A DNA stretch of 64,000 bases from an uncultured Bacilli bacterium (lineage in GTDB: Bacteria > Bacillota_I > Bacilli_A > RF39 > UBA660): contig CAKOJR010000004.1 of assembly GCA_934090735.1 (NCBI GenBank), positions 62,001 to 126,000 on the forward strand, read 5' to 3'. Made by a program: the position numbers and the translations under genes. Below the pieces are notes generated by a model that was not told the origin of the DNA, ran no database searches, and was given only the letters and a program-made list of their open reading frames with translations. Of the stretch, positions 18,741 through 26,624 are shown piece after piece. The stretch's first letter is position 1; each line of letters opens with the position of its first letter.

Positions 18741-18853
18741 TATGCAAAAATATAATAAATTACTGTACCTAGCACACTACCAACCATTGATAGTAATAAT
18801 ATCCAAATAAAAATCTTTGTTCCTAGGCTTTTCTTTTTTGATTTATATGCCAT
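18740..18853 (-). CDS. Small single-pass membrane protein, DUF4044-like
   Basis: A 37-codon gene. The product starts MAYKSKKKSLGTK, then one membrane helix (IFIWILLLSMVGSVLGTVIYY). A GAGGTG ribosome site lies 4 nt upstream and a TATAAT box about 15-20 nt further up, and it ends at the bidirectional terminator, so it looks like a real gene although very short. A basic N-terminus plus one helix and a Gly-rich step resembles the DUF4044 family of tiny Firmicutes proteins, whose function is unknown. Confidence 0.65.
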   Translation of the reverse strand: MAYKSKKKSLGTKIFIWILLLSMVGSVLGTVIYYIFA

Positions 18854-18959
18854 GCTTCACCTCATAAACTAATTATACTAAAAAAAAGATTAAAATTAAA
18901 GTATTTATTATTTAATTTAGATATGTTATACTTACTTTATAAGTAAAAGGGTTGTAATT

Positions 18960-20300
18960 ATGAAAGATTTTAAACATATAATAATGTGGGTATTGGTTGG
19001 CTTATTAATAATAGTATTACTCATAATTTTTTATGCATTATACTATCAAAGCAATTTATACTTAAATATAAGCAATATAGAAGTAATAAAAGTAAATGAT
19101 GACAAAACAAGTTTTAATATCAGCATAAAAGGTAAAAGCAAAGAACCCTTTAAATGTATAGCTTATAATGACACATATAATGCCGAAGATACTTCAAATA
19201 ATGGAATCTGCAATCTTACCCTAAACATAAATAAAGACTACAAAATATATTTAAAAAACAATCATAACAAAACTAAAGAAGTTAACTTAACAGATTATGT
19301 AGATAACATTCTATCATTTAATTTTGAAAATGACATTATTTATATGGTTTTAGGCACCGAAAAAAGTTTGAAATACGATGAACTTGTAATCGATAAAAAT
19401 AAAAACCTAAGCAAGATAACTTCAAGCAACGAAAATATCGTGAGTATAAAGAGCGGAATCATGAAAGCAAATGCCGAAGGCGAATGTGAAATAAAAACCG
19501 GAAATAAAAGTATTAAAATAGTCGTTACCGATATAATCGAGAAGCCTACTTATCACGAAGAAAAAAAAGAAGTTATTCCGTGCAACCAATATAGTAAAAC
19601 CGAAGCTGAACTTCTTGATAAACTTCTAGCTTTCAAAATAAATGAAAGTGGCTATCAAACAAGAGCTGGTGCTGTAGAAGCTGCTAGATTCTTAACTTTA
19701 GAATTTAAATATAGAATTCCTTACTTCTACGAAAATGGTAGAGTCCATCCTAGTGGAGTTCACTACGCTGACGGAGAAGGTCGCTACTACAAAGTCGGCT
19801 TATATCTAGACGACTCTAAAAAAGACGATATTATAGCATCTTATAGAGGTCCCGCTATTTGGGGATGCCCTTTAACAAATCTAGAACCTGCGCCAGAATA
19901 TGGATATATTATGGGAGCTAAAAAACCTAATGGGCTAGACTGCTCTGGATTCATATCTTGGGCTATTAAAAATGCCGGTTTTGATCCGGGAGACATTGGA
20001 GCAGGGGACAGTGAGTATCCATATCAAATGACTAAATTAGGTGAATTTGTAAGCCTAACGCCAGAACTTATTAAATCAGGTAAAATTAGAACTGGCGATT
20101 TAATCAACTACTGGGGACACATTGGTATGATTATCGGGATTGATGAAGATAATATCTATGTTGCCGAAAGCTTACCAGGTTTAGGCGGAGCAATAGCAAA
20201 AAAATACTCAAAAACAAACATTAGAAACACTTTCACTCACGTAGTATTAATGGATAAATATTATGAAAAAGATGGTAATCTAACTGATATGTGGTCTTAA
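18960..20300 (+). CDS. Membrane-anchored NlpC/P60-like cell-wall hydrolase with Ig-like domain
   Basis: An N-terminal membrane anchor (residues 8-32) is followed by a beta-rich region; SSNENIVSIKSGIMKANAEG near residue 155 is a Big2-like Ig domain. The catalytic domain at about 330-430 has NGLDCSGFISWAIKNAG with the Cys nucleophile, then YWGHIGMIIGIDEDN with the His, matching the CHAP/NlpC-P60 order. Such enzymes cut peptide bonds in peptidoglycan stem peptides outside the cell. An AAAAGGG ribosome site precedes ATG. 446 residues. The next gene (SpoIIM-like) follows after 37 nt with its own AGGAG, so they are probably co-transcribed. Confidence 0.8.
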   Translation: MKDFKHIIMWVLVGLLIIVLLIIFYALYYQSNLYLNISNIEVIKVNDDKTSFNISIKGKSKEPFKCIAYNDTYNAEDTSNNGICNLTLNINKDYKIYLKNNHNKTKEVNLTDYVDNILSFNFENDIIYMVLGTEKSLKYDELVIDKNKNLSKITSSNENIVSIKSGIMKANAEGECEIKTGNKSIKIVVTDIIEKPTYHEEKKEVIPCNQYSKTEAELLDKLLAFKINESGYQTRAGAVEAARFLTLEFKYRIPYFYENGRVHPSGVHYADGEGRYYKVGLYLDDSKKDDIIASYRGPAIWGCPLTNLEPAPEYGYIMGAKKPNGLDCSGFISWAIKNAGFDPGDIGAGDSEYPYQMTKLGEFVSLTPELIKSGKIRTGDLINYWGHIGMIIGIDEDNIYVAESLPGLGGAIAKKYSKTNIRNTFTHVVLMDKYYEKDGNLTDMWS

Positions 20301-20337
20301 AATAAATAAATACAATATACTTAATTAGGAGCACGCT

Positions 20338-20907
20338 ATGAAATTAAAAGATAATAGCAGTACCTTTCTAATTAAGTTTTTATTTGGCCTTTTATTAATT
20401 GGTTTCCTATTTGGCATATACATATTCTTAAATCTAGATTCAAGCGTTAAAGAAGGCATTATCACAAGTTTAAGTAATATTAAAGAAACATTTAACGCAC
20501 CTCAAAACTTTATTCTAGATCATATCATAATCTTATGTGTACTATTCGTTTTATCACTATCTGTTTTTGGAAGCATATTCATCCTACTTTATAACTTCTA
20601 TGAAATAGCATCACTTGGTTTCTTTATAGCTTCTATAATTAAATTTAAAGGCTTTTCAGGACTTTTATTTGGTACAGGTGTATTCATATGTAACAAACTA
20701 GTTTGGCTTCTAATAATAGGTTATTTATGCATAATATCAGTAACCTATAGTATATCATTCATTCAAAAACTTCATACAGATAAAAGTATAATAATTATTA
20801 AACACATCAAAAGATTAAGTATTATTTTGGGTATAACTATAATAAATGAAACACTAATCTATTTTCTAAGTAATAAGATTCTAAGTCTTTTGCTTTTTCT
20901 TCTATAA
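20338..20907 (+). CDS. SpoIIM-like integral membrane protein
   Basis: 189 residues with about five membrane helices and few charged loops. The layout (N-terminal helix, an extracellular loop with FNAPQNFILDH, then paired helices with LYNFYEIASLGFFIA and GLLFGTGVFICNK) resembles stage II sporulation protein M, part of the SpoIIDMP peptidoglycan machine. It follows a cell-wall hydrolase, which fits a role in wall remodelling. SpoIIM-like proteins also occur in non-sporulating bacteria. Low sequence complexity makes the family call moderate. AGGAGC precedes the ATG. Confidence 0.55.
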   Translation: MKLKDNSSTFLIKFLFGLLLIGFLFGIYIFLNLDSSVKEGIITSLSNIKETFNAPQNFILDHIIILCVLFVLSLSVFGSIFILLYNFYEIASLGFFIASIIKFKGFSGLLFGTGVFICNKLVWLLIIGYLCIISVTYSISFIQKLHTDKSIIIIKHIKRLSIILGITIINETLIYFLSNKILSLLLFLL

Positions 20908-20933
20908 TTTGCTATTATATATATGTGATATTT

Positions 20934-22040
20934 ATGGAAAAAGTTGTAATTGGAATGAGTGGGGGAGTTGACTCTTCAGTAGCCGCCTACTTACTAAAAA
21001 AAGAAGGATATGAAGTAATCGGCTTATTTATGCGTAACTGGGATGCTATGGTTAATGGTGATGTTAGTGGTAATCCAACATTAAATGATAATATTTGTCC
21101 GCAAGAGCAAGATTATAACGACGCTCTGGAAGTATGTAATAAATTAGGTATACCTCTTCATCGCATAGATTTTGTTAAAGAATACTGGGATAACGTATTC
21201 GAATATTTTTTAAACGAATTAAAACTAGGAAGAACCCCTAACCCAGACTTAATGTGCAACAAATACATTAAATTTGATCTATTTATTAAAGAAGCAAGAA
21301 GACTAGGAGCAGATAAAATAGCCACAGGTCACTATGCAAGAATAATTGGTAATAGATTATGTAGAGGAGTAGATTTAAATAAAGATCAAACCTACTTTTT
21401 AGCTCAAGTACCTGTAGGTCAGTTTAAAGACGTCTTATTTCCAATTGGCCACTTAACTAAACCAGAGGTAAGAAAAATAGCCGAAGAAGCAGCCATTCCA
21501 ACAGCTAAAAAGAAAGACTCAACAGGTATATGCTTCATTGGAGAGCGTAACTATCAAAAATTTGTATCTAACTTCTTAAAGCCAAATCCCGGTGATATCA
21601 TTGACATTAAAACTGGAAACATTATTGGAACTCATCAAGGCCTCATGAACTATACAATAGGCCAAAGAAGAAATGTTGGTGTATCAGGTAATTTAGAAAA
21701 ACACTTTGTAGTGGGTAAAGACGTTGAAAAAAACATTTTATATATTTCATTTGGTGATGACCCAGAAGAACTTTATTCAGATGCTTGCCTAGTAGATAAT
21801 ATAAACTTTATCTCACCGTCAAGACCAGCATTCTGCACTGCAAAATTCAGATATCGTGGTAATGATTATGAAGTAATTTTAGAATATTTAGAAAACAATG
21901 AAATACTTGTAAAATACCCAGAAAAAGTTAAATCAGTAACTCCGGGTCAAGCCTGTGTATTCTACTTAGGAGAGCAATGTTTAGGTTCTGGAATAATCAA
22001 AACAGTTATGAAAAACGGCGAAAAATTATGGTATCTATAA
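20934..22040 (+). CDS. mnmA: tRNA-specific 2-thiouridylase MnmA
   Basis: Adds sulfur to U34 of tRNA-Lys, -Glu and -Gln. GMSGGVDSSVAAYLL is the PP-loop that binds ATP. NPDLMCNKYIKF holds the first catalytic Cys, TGHYAR and QTYFLAQ follow, and DSTGICFIGERNY holds the second Cys. The C-terminal beta-barrel has QRRNVGVSG and RYRGND. About 368 residues, normal. The frame also opens at GTG 20925. There is no clear Shine-Dalgarno before ATG 20934; a TATTAT box lies only about 17-22 nt upstream, so the mRNA may be leaderless or have a very short leader. Confidence 0.96.
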   Translation: MEKVVIGMSGGVDSSVAAYLLKKEGYEVIGLFMRNWDAMVNGDVSGNPTLNDNICPQEQDYNDALEVCNKLGIPLHRIDFVKEYWDNVFEYFLNELKLGRTPNPDLMCNKYIKFDLFIKEARRLGADKIATGHYARIIGNRLCRGVDLNKDQTYFLAQVPVGQFKDVLFPIGHLTKPEVRKIAEEAAIPTAKKKDSTGICFIGERNYQKFVSNFLKPNPGDIIDIKTGNIIGTHQGLMNYTIGQRRNVGVSGNLEKHFVVGKDVEKNILYISFGDDPEELYSDACLVDNINFISPSRPAFCTAKFRYRGNDYEVILEYLENNEILVKYPEKVKSVTPGQACVFYLGEQCLGSGIIKTVMKNGEKLWYL

Positions 22041-22064
22041 GCAACCTTTAATGGTTGTTTTTTC
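22041..22064 (+). terminator. Terminator after mnmA
   Basis: CAACC (22042-22046) pairs with GGTTG (22053-22057), followed by T6. Confidence 0.75.
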
Positions 22065-22087
22065 ATTAATATTACAAAAAATCTTCC

Positions 22088-22116
22088 TTGACTTGAAATT
22101 GTTCATAATATATACT
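22088..22116 (+). promoter_or_regulatory. Sigma-A type promoter of surface paralogue B
   Basis: TTGACT (22088-22093), a 17-nt spacer and TATACT (22111-22116), 24 nt before the ATG. Confidence 0.7.
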
Positions 22117-22139
22117 TAATATAGAAAGATAGTGAAAAT

Positions 22140-24146
22140 ATGAAGCACGTTGATTATATAGATAATAAAAAGAAAAAACTAAGAATTTATTACAGCTTAC
22201 TAATTACAGTAATCTGCATAATTGGAGTCTCTTTTGCTTGGTTTAGACTATTTCTAAGTCAGAATGAAGACAACACCCTAGCATCTAGAAAATGTTTTAG
22301 TACAACCCTAACAGAAGACACCTCTAAAATAGCGCTGACAGATGCTTTTCCAATTACTGACGCAAAGGGGCTAAAACAAACACCTTTTACTTTTACCTTA
22401 AAAAACAATTGTAGTAGCTATGCCAAAGTTTATATTACTATTGATAGTGCCTACAGAGAAAGTACGAGCTCTTCTTATCTCAAAGATGATTATATAAAAG
22501 TAAATATATCACCTAAAGGAACTACTAAAAACCAATCCACAATATTAGGTAAACAAACATTAACAAACATCGATAGTAGTACTAAAGGTTATATAATCAT
22601 AGATACTAGCTTAAATGCAAATGAAGAAAAAAGTTATGATTTAAGAATATGGATGGATAGCGCTGTTACAGTGGAGCAAGGTTTAAATAAAGTATGGGCT
22701 GGTAAGATAGTAGTAATAGCAAGTGCTACTGAACTACCAAAAGCTCCTGAAAACTGGTATAGTGCATCAGATGGCGAACTACTAGCAGCTTTAAGAACTG
22801 ACAATGATATTAGTACTCCATTAACTACTCCAGGAAAAGAAATAAGCTCTGCAACAAAAGATGATATATCAGAAACCGAAACTAAATCAGTAGACTCATC
22901 ATCACTTAATTATTACATAACCTATGGAACAGATTATGAAGCAAATGGAGATGGTTTTGATTTAACTGGAACAGCAGTAACTACTGATACTTACGCAAAT
23001 TCCTACGAAAGCTTAATTGGTAAATATATTCCAGATAATTCACTAACCGTATCTGGTTCATCAACATTAGGAGAAATGGTAACAACTTCTGGACTAGATA
23101 AAATTTGTTATATTGTAAATGCAACCCCATCAAATCTTACTTATAAAATAATTTATTCTAATAAAAATAAAACAGAAGCATCTCTTTTAAGTACAGAAGA
23201 TGATTATGGAACATCTTACTATTTTAGAGGAGCAGTAAAAAATAATTACGTACAGTTTGCGAATAAATGCTGGCGAATAGTAAGAATAACTGGTAATGGC
23301 TCAATAAAATTAGTACTTCATAATGATAATATTGCAGGAGCATCAAATCCATGCTCATCATCAAATAATACCTCTGATGCTGCTTTTGCAAAGTATTCTG
23401 GCACAACATATACAAGTGCTTGGAACTCAAATTACAGTGACAACACTTATATCGGCTTTATGTATGGAGCAGCAGGTGCTAGTAGTTACACTAGCACCCA
23501 TGCAAATACCAATAAAAGTACAATACTTAAAAATTTAGAAACATGGTATAAAAACAATCTATCATCATATGAAAACAAATTAGCAGATGTCATTTGGTGT
23601 AATGATAAAAGTACATTTTCAACATATTTAAATGGTACTTCTTATGGTTCTAATTTAGGTTATGGAACAAACGCAAGTACATACACAGCATACAATAGAA
23701 TTTACGGTTCAGATGATATTATGTCATCAAATTATGCAGCACCAAGTTTAATATGTCCAAATGATAATAATGGTGGAAAACTATCAAAATTTACTGTAAG
23801 CGATACCATAAATGGAAATGGTAATTTAACTTATAAAATCGGGTTACTAACAGCCGATGAATTATTATTTGCTGGAATGAAAGCATTTGTTTTAAATCCT
23901 GACAATATAAAAAATGTTTCTACATATATATATGAAAATGCCTCATCAGATGCCTATTGGACATTATCTCCAAATAGTTTTAATGGAACAAGAGCATTTA
24001 TGTCCGTAGAAGAAAATGGTGTTGTAGATTTAAACTCCGGACTAGTAACTTCAAATAAATTTGGAATAAGACCATCTATAGCACTAAATACTGACGTAAC
24101 AGTTACTGGTTCAGGAACTAGTGAAGACCCATATATCGTACAATAA
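22140..24146 (+). CDS. Membrane-anchored surface protein B with lectin-like C-terminal module
   Basis: Second paralogue, 668 residues. The N-terminus repeats the plan of A: NKKKKLRIYYSLL, a membrane segment with IIGVSFAWF, and the TasA/camelysin-like domain (CFSTTLTEDTS, AFPITDAKG, TPFTFTLKNNC). An extra domain of about 100 residues follows (ISTPLTTPGKEI to about YKIIYSNKNK), which is also present in C. The shared module is TEDDYGTSYYFRG, FANKCWRIVRITGNG, KLVLHNDN, LADVIWCNDKSTF. It ends YWTLSPNSF, then GIRPSIAL and a GTSEDPYIVQ tail. Unlike A and C, its last segment has ordinary AT-rich codons, so it does not look diversified. The ribosome site is weak (GAAAG). Confidence 0.8.
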   Translation: MKHVDYIDNKKKKLRIYYSLLITVICIIGVSFAWFRLFLSQNEDNTLASRKCFSTTLTEDTSKIALTDAFPITDAKGLKQTPFTFTLKNNCSSYAKVYITIDSAYRESTSSSYLKDDYIKVNISPKGTTKNQSTILGKQTLTNIDSSTKGYIIIDTSLNANEEKSYDLRIWMDSAVTVEQGLNKVWAGKIVVIASATELPKAPENWYSASDGELLAALRTDNDISTPLTTPGKEISSATKDDISETETKSVDSSSLNYYITYGTDYEANGDGFDLTGTAVTTDTYANSYESLIGKYIPDNSLTVSGSSTLGEMVTTSGLDKICYIVNATPSNLTYKIIYSNKNKTEASLLSTEDDYGTSYYFRGAVKNNYVQFANKCWRIVRITGNGSIKLVLHNDNIAGASNPCSSSNNTSDAAFAKYSGTTYTSAWNSNYSDNTYIGFMYGAAGASSYTSTHANTNKSTILKNLETWYKNNLSSYENKLADVIWCNDKSTFSTYLNGTSYGSNLGYGTNASTYTAYNRIYGSDDIMSSNYAAPSLICPNDNNGGKLSKFTVSDTINGNGNLTYKIGLLTADELLFAGMKAFVLNPDNIKNVSTYIYENASSDAYWTLSPNSFNGTRAFMSVEENGVVDLNSGLVTSNKFGIRPSIALNTDVTVTGSGTSEDPYIVQ

Positions 24147-24179
24147 AATAGTTAAAATGCCTTAAAATTAAAAGAATAT

Positions 24180-24204
24180 AAGTCTTTAAATTAAGACTTT
24201 TTTC
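24180..24204 (+). terminator. Terminator after surface paralogue B
   Basis: AAGTCTT (24180-24186) pairs with AAGACTT (24193-24199), followed by a T run. Confidence 0.75.
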
Positions 24205-24206
24205 AT

Positions 24207-24257
24207 GTTTACTCACTTGACAAGTGAACGTAAACTAGGTACAATAATAGTGTAAAC
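24207..24257 (+). promoter_or_regulatory. Promoter with palindromic operator for the HTH regulator
   Basis: TTGACA (24217-24222), a 17-nt spacer and TACAAT (24240-24245) form a near-perfect promoter. The -35 box sits inside a 15-bp palindrome, TCACTTG-A-CAAGTGA (24213-24227). This is flanked by GTTTAC (24207-24212) and its complement GTAAAC (24230-24235), with one more GTAAAC at 24252-24257. A repressor bound there would block polymerase; the HTH protein encoded just downstream is the obvious candidate, by inference. Confidence 0.65.
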
Positions 24258-24286
24258 AAAATTGAATAGGAGAGATTAAAAATATT

Positions 24287-25063
24287 ATGAAATATTTAAA
24301 CGATATATTACAAGAACTTGGCATCTCTAAAGTTAGACTTGCCAAATATTTAGGAGTCAGTAGACAAATGGTTTATAACTATTTAGAACTACCTAGTTTA
24401 AACAAATGGCCAAAGGAGAAAAAAATATCTTTACTTAAATTATTAGATATTGAAGATGGGGATGAAGATACGATTCAGAATATTAAAGTTACTACAGAAT
24501 ACTTAATGGAAGTAGAGGATAGGTTAAGTAAAGGACTAAAAGACAACATGCAAGGGGAGTACCTTGATTTAAAAGGATTAAAGAAAGAAGAACAACAACT
24601 AGTAAGTGATATTTCTTTCTTAATAAAAGAAAAACTTTTAGATACAGATGATCATGAAGAAAGTTACTATGCATTACTATATATGTACCGCTTACTTCAA
24701 TCTATCGAAAATATTCCTGAAATTAAATATATGCTAGCCTATATGAGTAAAGCTGCCGGATTTACTAATCCAAATGAATTTAAATTTAACGAAGATAAAC
24801 AATTTATGTTTGAAGGAATTGTTCATTCAGCATTTACACTTTACAACAGTGGAAATGCCAGTAAGAATAGGGTAATTGAATCACATAATAGATTTGTTCA
24901 AGAAATTGAAACTCGTAAAGAAGAAAAATTATCTCGCACTCAGCAACTTAACACTGTTAAGGTTCAAGCTTTGCGTGAGCTTGGTTATACTGAAATAAAT
25001 ACAGAAAATGCTGCCGAAGTTTACGAAAAAATTTACGAAATTGAGTCTAGAAAGAAAAACTAA
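24287..25063 (+). CDS. HTH-type regulator (XRE-like N-terminus)
   Basis: 258 residues. Residues 1-50 form a helix-turn-helix: LQELGISKVRLAKYLGVSRQ is the recognition unit, followed by MVYNYLELPS. The remaining 200 residues are helical and acidic, with FKFNEDKQFMFEGIVHSAF near 165 and a charged C-terminal helix; I do not recognise this part. AGGAGAG at 24268-24274 is a ribosome site. The gene is a single-gene unit with its own promoter and terminator, and the palindrome over its -35 box suggests it represses itself. Targets elsewhere are unknown. Confidence 0.75.
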   Translation: MKYLNDILQELGISKVRLAKYLGVSRQMVYNYLELPSLNKWPKEKKISLLKLLDIEDGDEDTIQNIKVTTEYLMEVEDRLSKGLKDNMQGEYLDLKGLKKEEQQLVSDISFLIKEKLLDTDDHEESYYALLYMYRLLQSIENIPEIKYMLAYMSKAAGFTNPNEFKFNEDKQFMFEGIVHSAFTLYNSGNASKNRVIESHNRFVQEIETRKEEKLSRTQQLNTVKVQALRELGYTEINTENAAEVYEKIYEIESRKKN

Positions 25064-25070
25064 AAAAATG

Positions 25071-25118
25071 ACCACTTCCCCTACTTTAAATTTTTGGTTT
25101 TGAGAGGGGAGTGGTTTA
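25071..25118 (+). terminator. Terminator after the HTH regulator
   Basis: ACCACTTCCCCT (25071-25082) pairs with AGGGGAGTGGT (25105-25115) with one bulged base, then TTTAAT. The loop is long and AT-rich. Confidence 0.6.
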
Positions 25119-25674
25119 ATAAAATATTTTAATTTAAATCATCTATTAACTTATTAATATAAATAAATATATAATTAATAATATAATTAATAAAGTATTT
25201 AGAAGAATAATAATTATTAGAAGATAATAGATAATAAATAATATAAGTTTTATATAGAAATAAAATCTAACTGAAATCAACTTATAAATTAATTTAATAT
25301 ATTTTAATTAAATCATTAAGACACACAATTTATAAGCATTTTTAAGTTTTGATATAGCTTCCTATAATGTATATTATGTTAACTCTTATTTCTGATAATA
25401 ATTTTAACTAATTTATAATATAATTCACTTATTAAGTAATCCATTATTTATTACAAGCTAATTTATTAATAACTTTTAACTAAGTTATTTTTTTATTTCT
25501 AATCATCCTATATATTTTTAAATTATCACCAATATACTAAATATTACTTATTCATTTATGTGTTGTTAATCATCATTATTATAATGCGTACATACGTACC
25601 CATCTTTTTAAACTATACAATCTTACTACTCCGTTCCCCTCTTCTTGTATGTATACAATTACTTTACATAGAGG
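25119..25674. other. Gene-free, very AT-rich stretch holding the dif-like site
   Basis: About 555 bases between convergent genes with no open frame of note. It is extremely AT-rich, with repeated TAATAA/TTATTA words up to about 25300. Apart from the dif-like site (own entry) and a short GTAC-rich patch near 25587-25602 I see nothing defined in it. Confidence 0.7.
25357..25384 (+). other. dif: dif-like chromosome dimer resolution site
   Basis: A left arm GCTTCCTATAA, a 6-bp centre TGTATA and a right arm TTATGTTAACT. Compared with the Bacillus subtilis dif sequence as I remember it, 24 of 28 positions agree; the mismatches are positions 1, 9, 13 and 24. It lies where gene direction switches from plus to minus, as expected for a replication terminus. 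A tyrosine recombinase gene of the XerC/D type lies about 1.2 kb away. The site is where Xer recombinases would resolve chromosome dimers. Confidence 0.8.
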
Positions 25675-26424
25675 CTAGGTGAGTATAAAAGTTATAAATC
25701 CAATAATTATACCCAAAATAATTCCTTTAGTAACTGAATACTTATTATATTTTTCAGTTTCCTTAAATATATCATTAATAGATATACTTATCATGACGCT
25801 AGCAGTAAGAAGAAGTATAATACTAATCAAGGTATTAGACATATACTTATATAAGAATACATATGCTAAAACAGCTCCTAATGGTTCAGACAATCCACTT
25901 ATAAGAGTATTACTAAAAGCTTTACCTTTAGACCTTGTACTATAATATATCGGAATTGCTATTGCTATACCTTCTGGAATATTATGTAGCATAATTGCTA
26001 TACTATACTTTAGCCCTATCTTAATATCTATACTTGAACTTAAAAAAGTTAATATTCCCTCAGGAAGATTATGAAGCATCAAAGCTATCATAGAAAGTAC
26101 ACCTAATTTGTATAAACTCCCCTTCTCTTTTTTAGATTCATTTATTTTTTTACCTATTATTCTATTTAAAACATATCCAGCTACCATTGTAATACTTAAT
26201 ATTAAAATAGCTAATATAATATTATACTCACCTTTTAAATAAAAGAATCCTTCAGGAATTAAATCAGTAATAGATATAATCATCATTATCGTCATCGAAA
26301 ACGCAAGAGATGCTCCTATAAAATCACTTGTTTTAGATGGTTTAATATAAATAAACAAGTATCCAATAAGTGTAGATAAACCAGCAATCGAAGATATTAT
26401 AAATGGTAACAATATTTCTTTCAT
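25675..26424 (-). CDS. ZIP-family metal transporter
   Basis: Eight predicted membrane helices in about 249 residues. The metal-binding motifs of helices 4 and 5 are clear: ALMLHNLPEG and AIMLHNIPEGIAIAIP, with His, Asn, Pro and Glu as in ZupT. SGLSEPLGAVLAY lies in helix 6. A charged loop of KKINESKKEKG separates helices 3 and 4. ZIP proteins bring zinc and sometimes iron or manganese into the cytoplasm. The frame also opens at 26451; neither start has a well-placed ribosome site (AGAGGG is 13 nt from ATG 26424). It stands alone beside the dif region. Confidence 0.88.
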   Translation of the reverse strand: MKEILLPFIISSIAGLSTLIGYLFIYIKPSKTSDFIGASLAFSMTIMMIISITDLIPEGFFYLKGEYNIILAILILSITMVAGYVLNRIIGKKINESKKEKGSLYKLGVLSMIALMLHNLPEGILTFLSSSIDIKIGLKYSIAIMLHNIPEGIAIAIPIYYSTRSKGKAFSNTLISGLSEPLGAVLAYVFLYKYMSNTLISIILLLTASVMISISINDIFKETEKYNKYSVTKGIILGIIIGFITFILT

Positions 26425-26516
26425 AATAAAATATATGCCCTCTTGTACCATTATTTTCCATTTATTAAGCGAATTATAAAACTAATTTAGTACATAATAA
26501 GTATAGGAGGTAAGAA

Positions 26517-26624
26517 ATGAAAAATAAAAACAATGCTAAATCTAGAAACTCTGCTAGAGAATCAGCAAAAAACAACTCTAGATGCAAAAATTCTGGATGT
26601 CATAATGAAAACAACGCACGTTAA
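26517..26624 (+). CDS. Tiny Asn-rich peptide with two cysteines
   Basis: 35 codons: MKNKNNAKSRNSARES, then AKNNSRCKNSGCHNENNAR. The composition is Asn, Lys, Ser and Arg with two Cys and one His near the end, and no membrane helix. ATAGGAGG ends 6 nt before the ATG, one of the best ribosome sites in the window. That, plus the biased composition, makes chance unlikely. Similar short Asn/Cys peptides occur in gut Clostridia by my memory; their role is unknown. Its stop overlaps the 3' end of the convergent xer gene by 3-4 nt. Confidence 0.6.
   Translation: MKNKNNAKSRNSARESAKNNSRCKNSGCHNENNAR

Noticed and set aside
25119..25674. Replication origin in the AT-rich stretch
   Set aside because: No DnaA-box cluster or dnaA gene; genes converge rather than diverge here, and the dif-like site points to the terminus.
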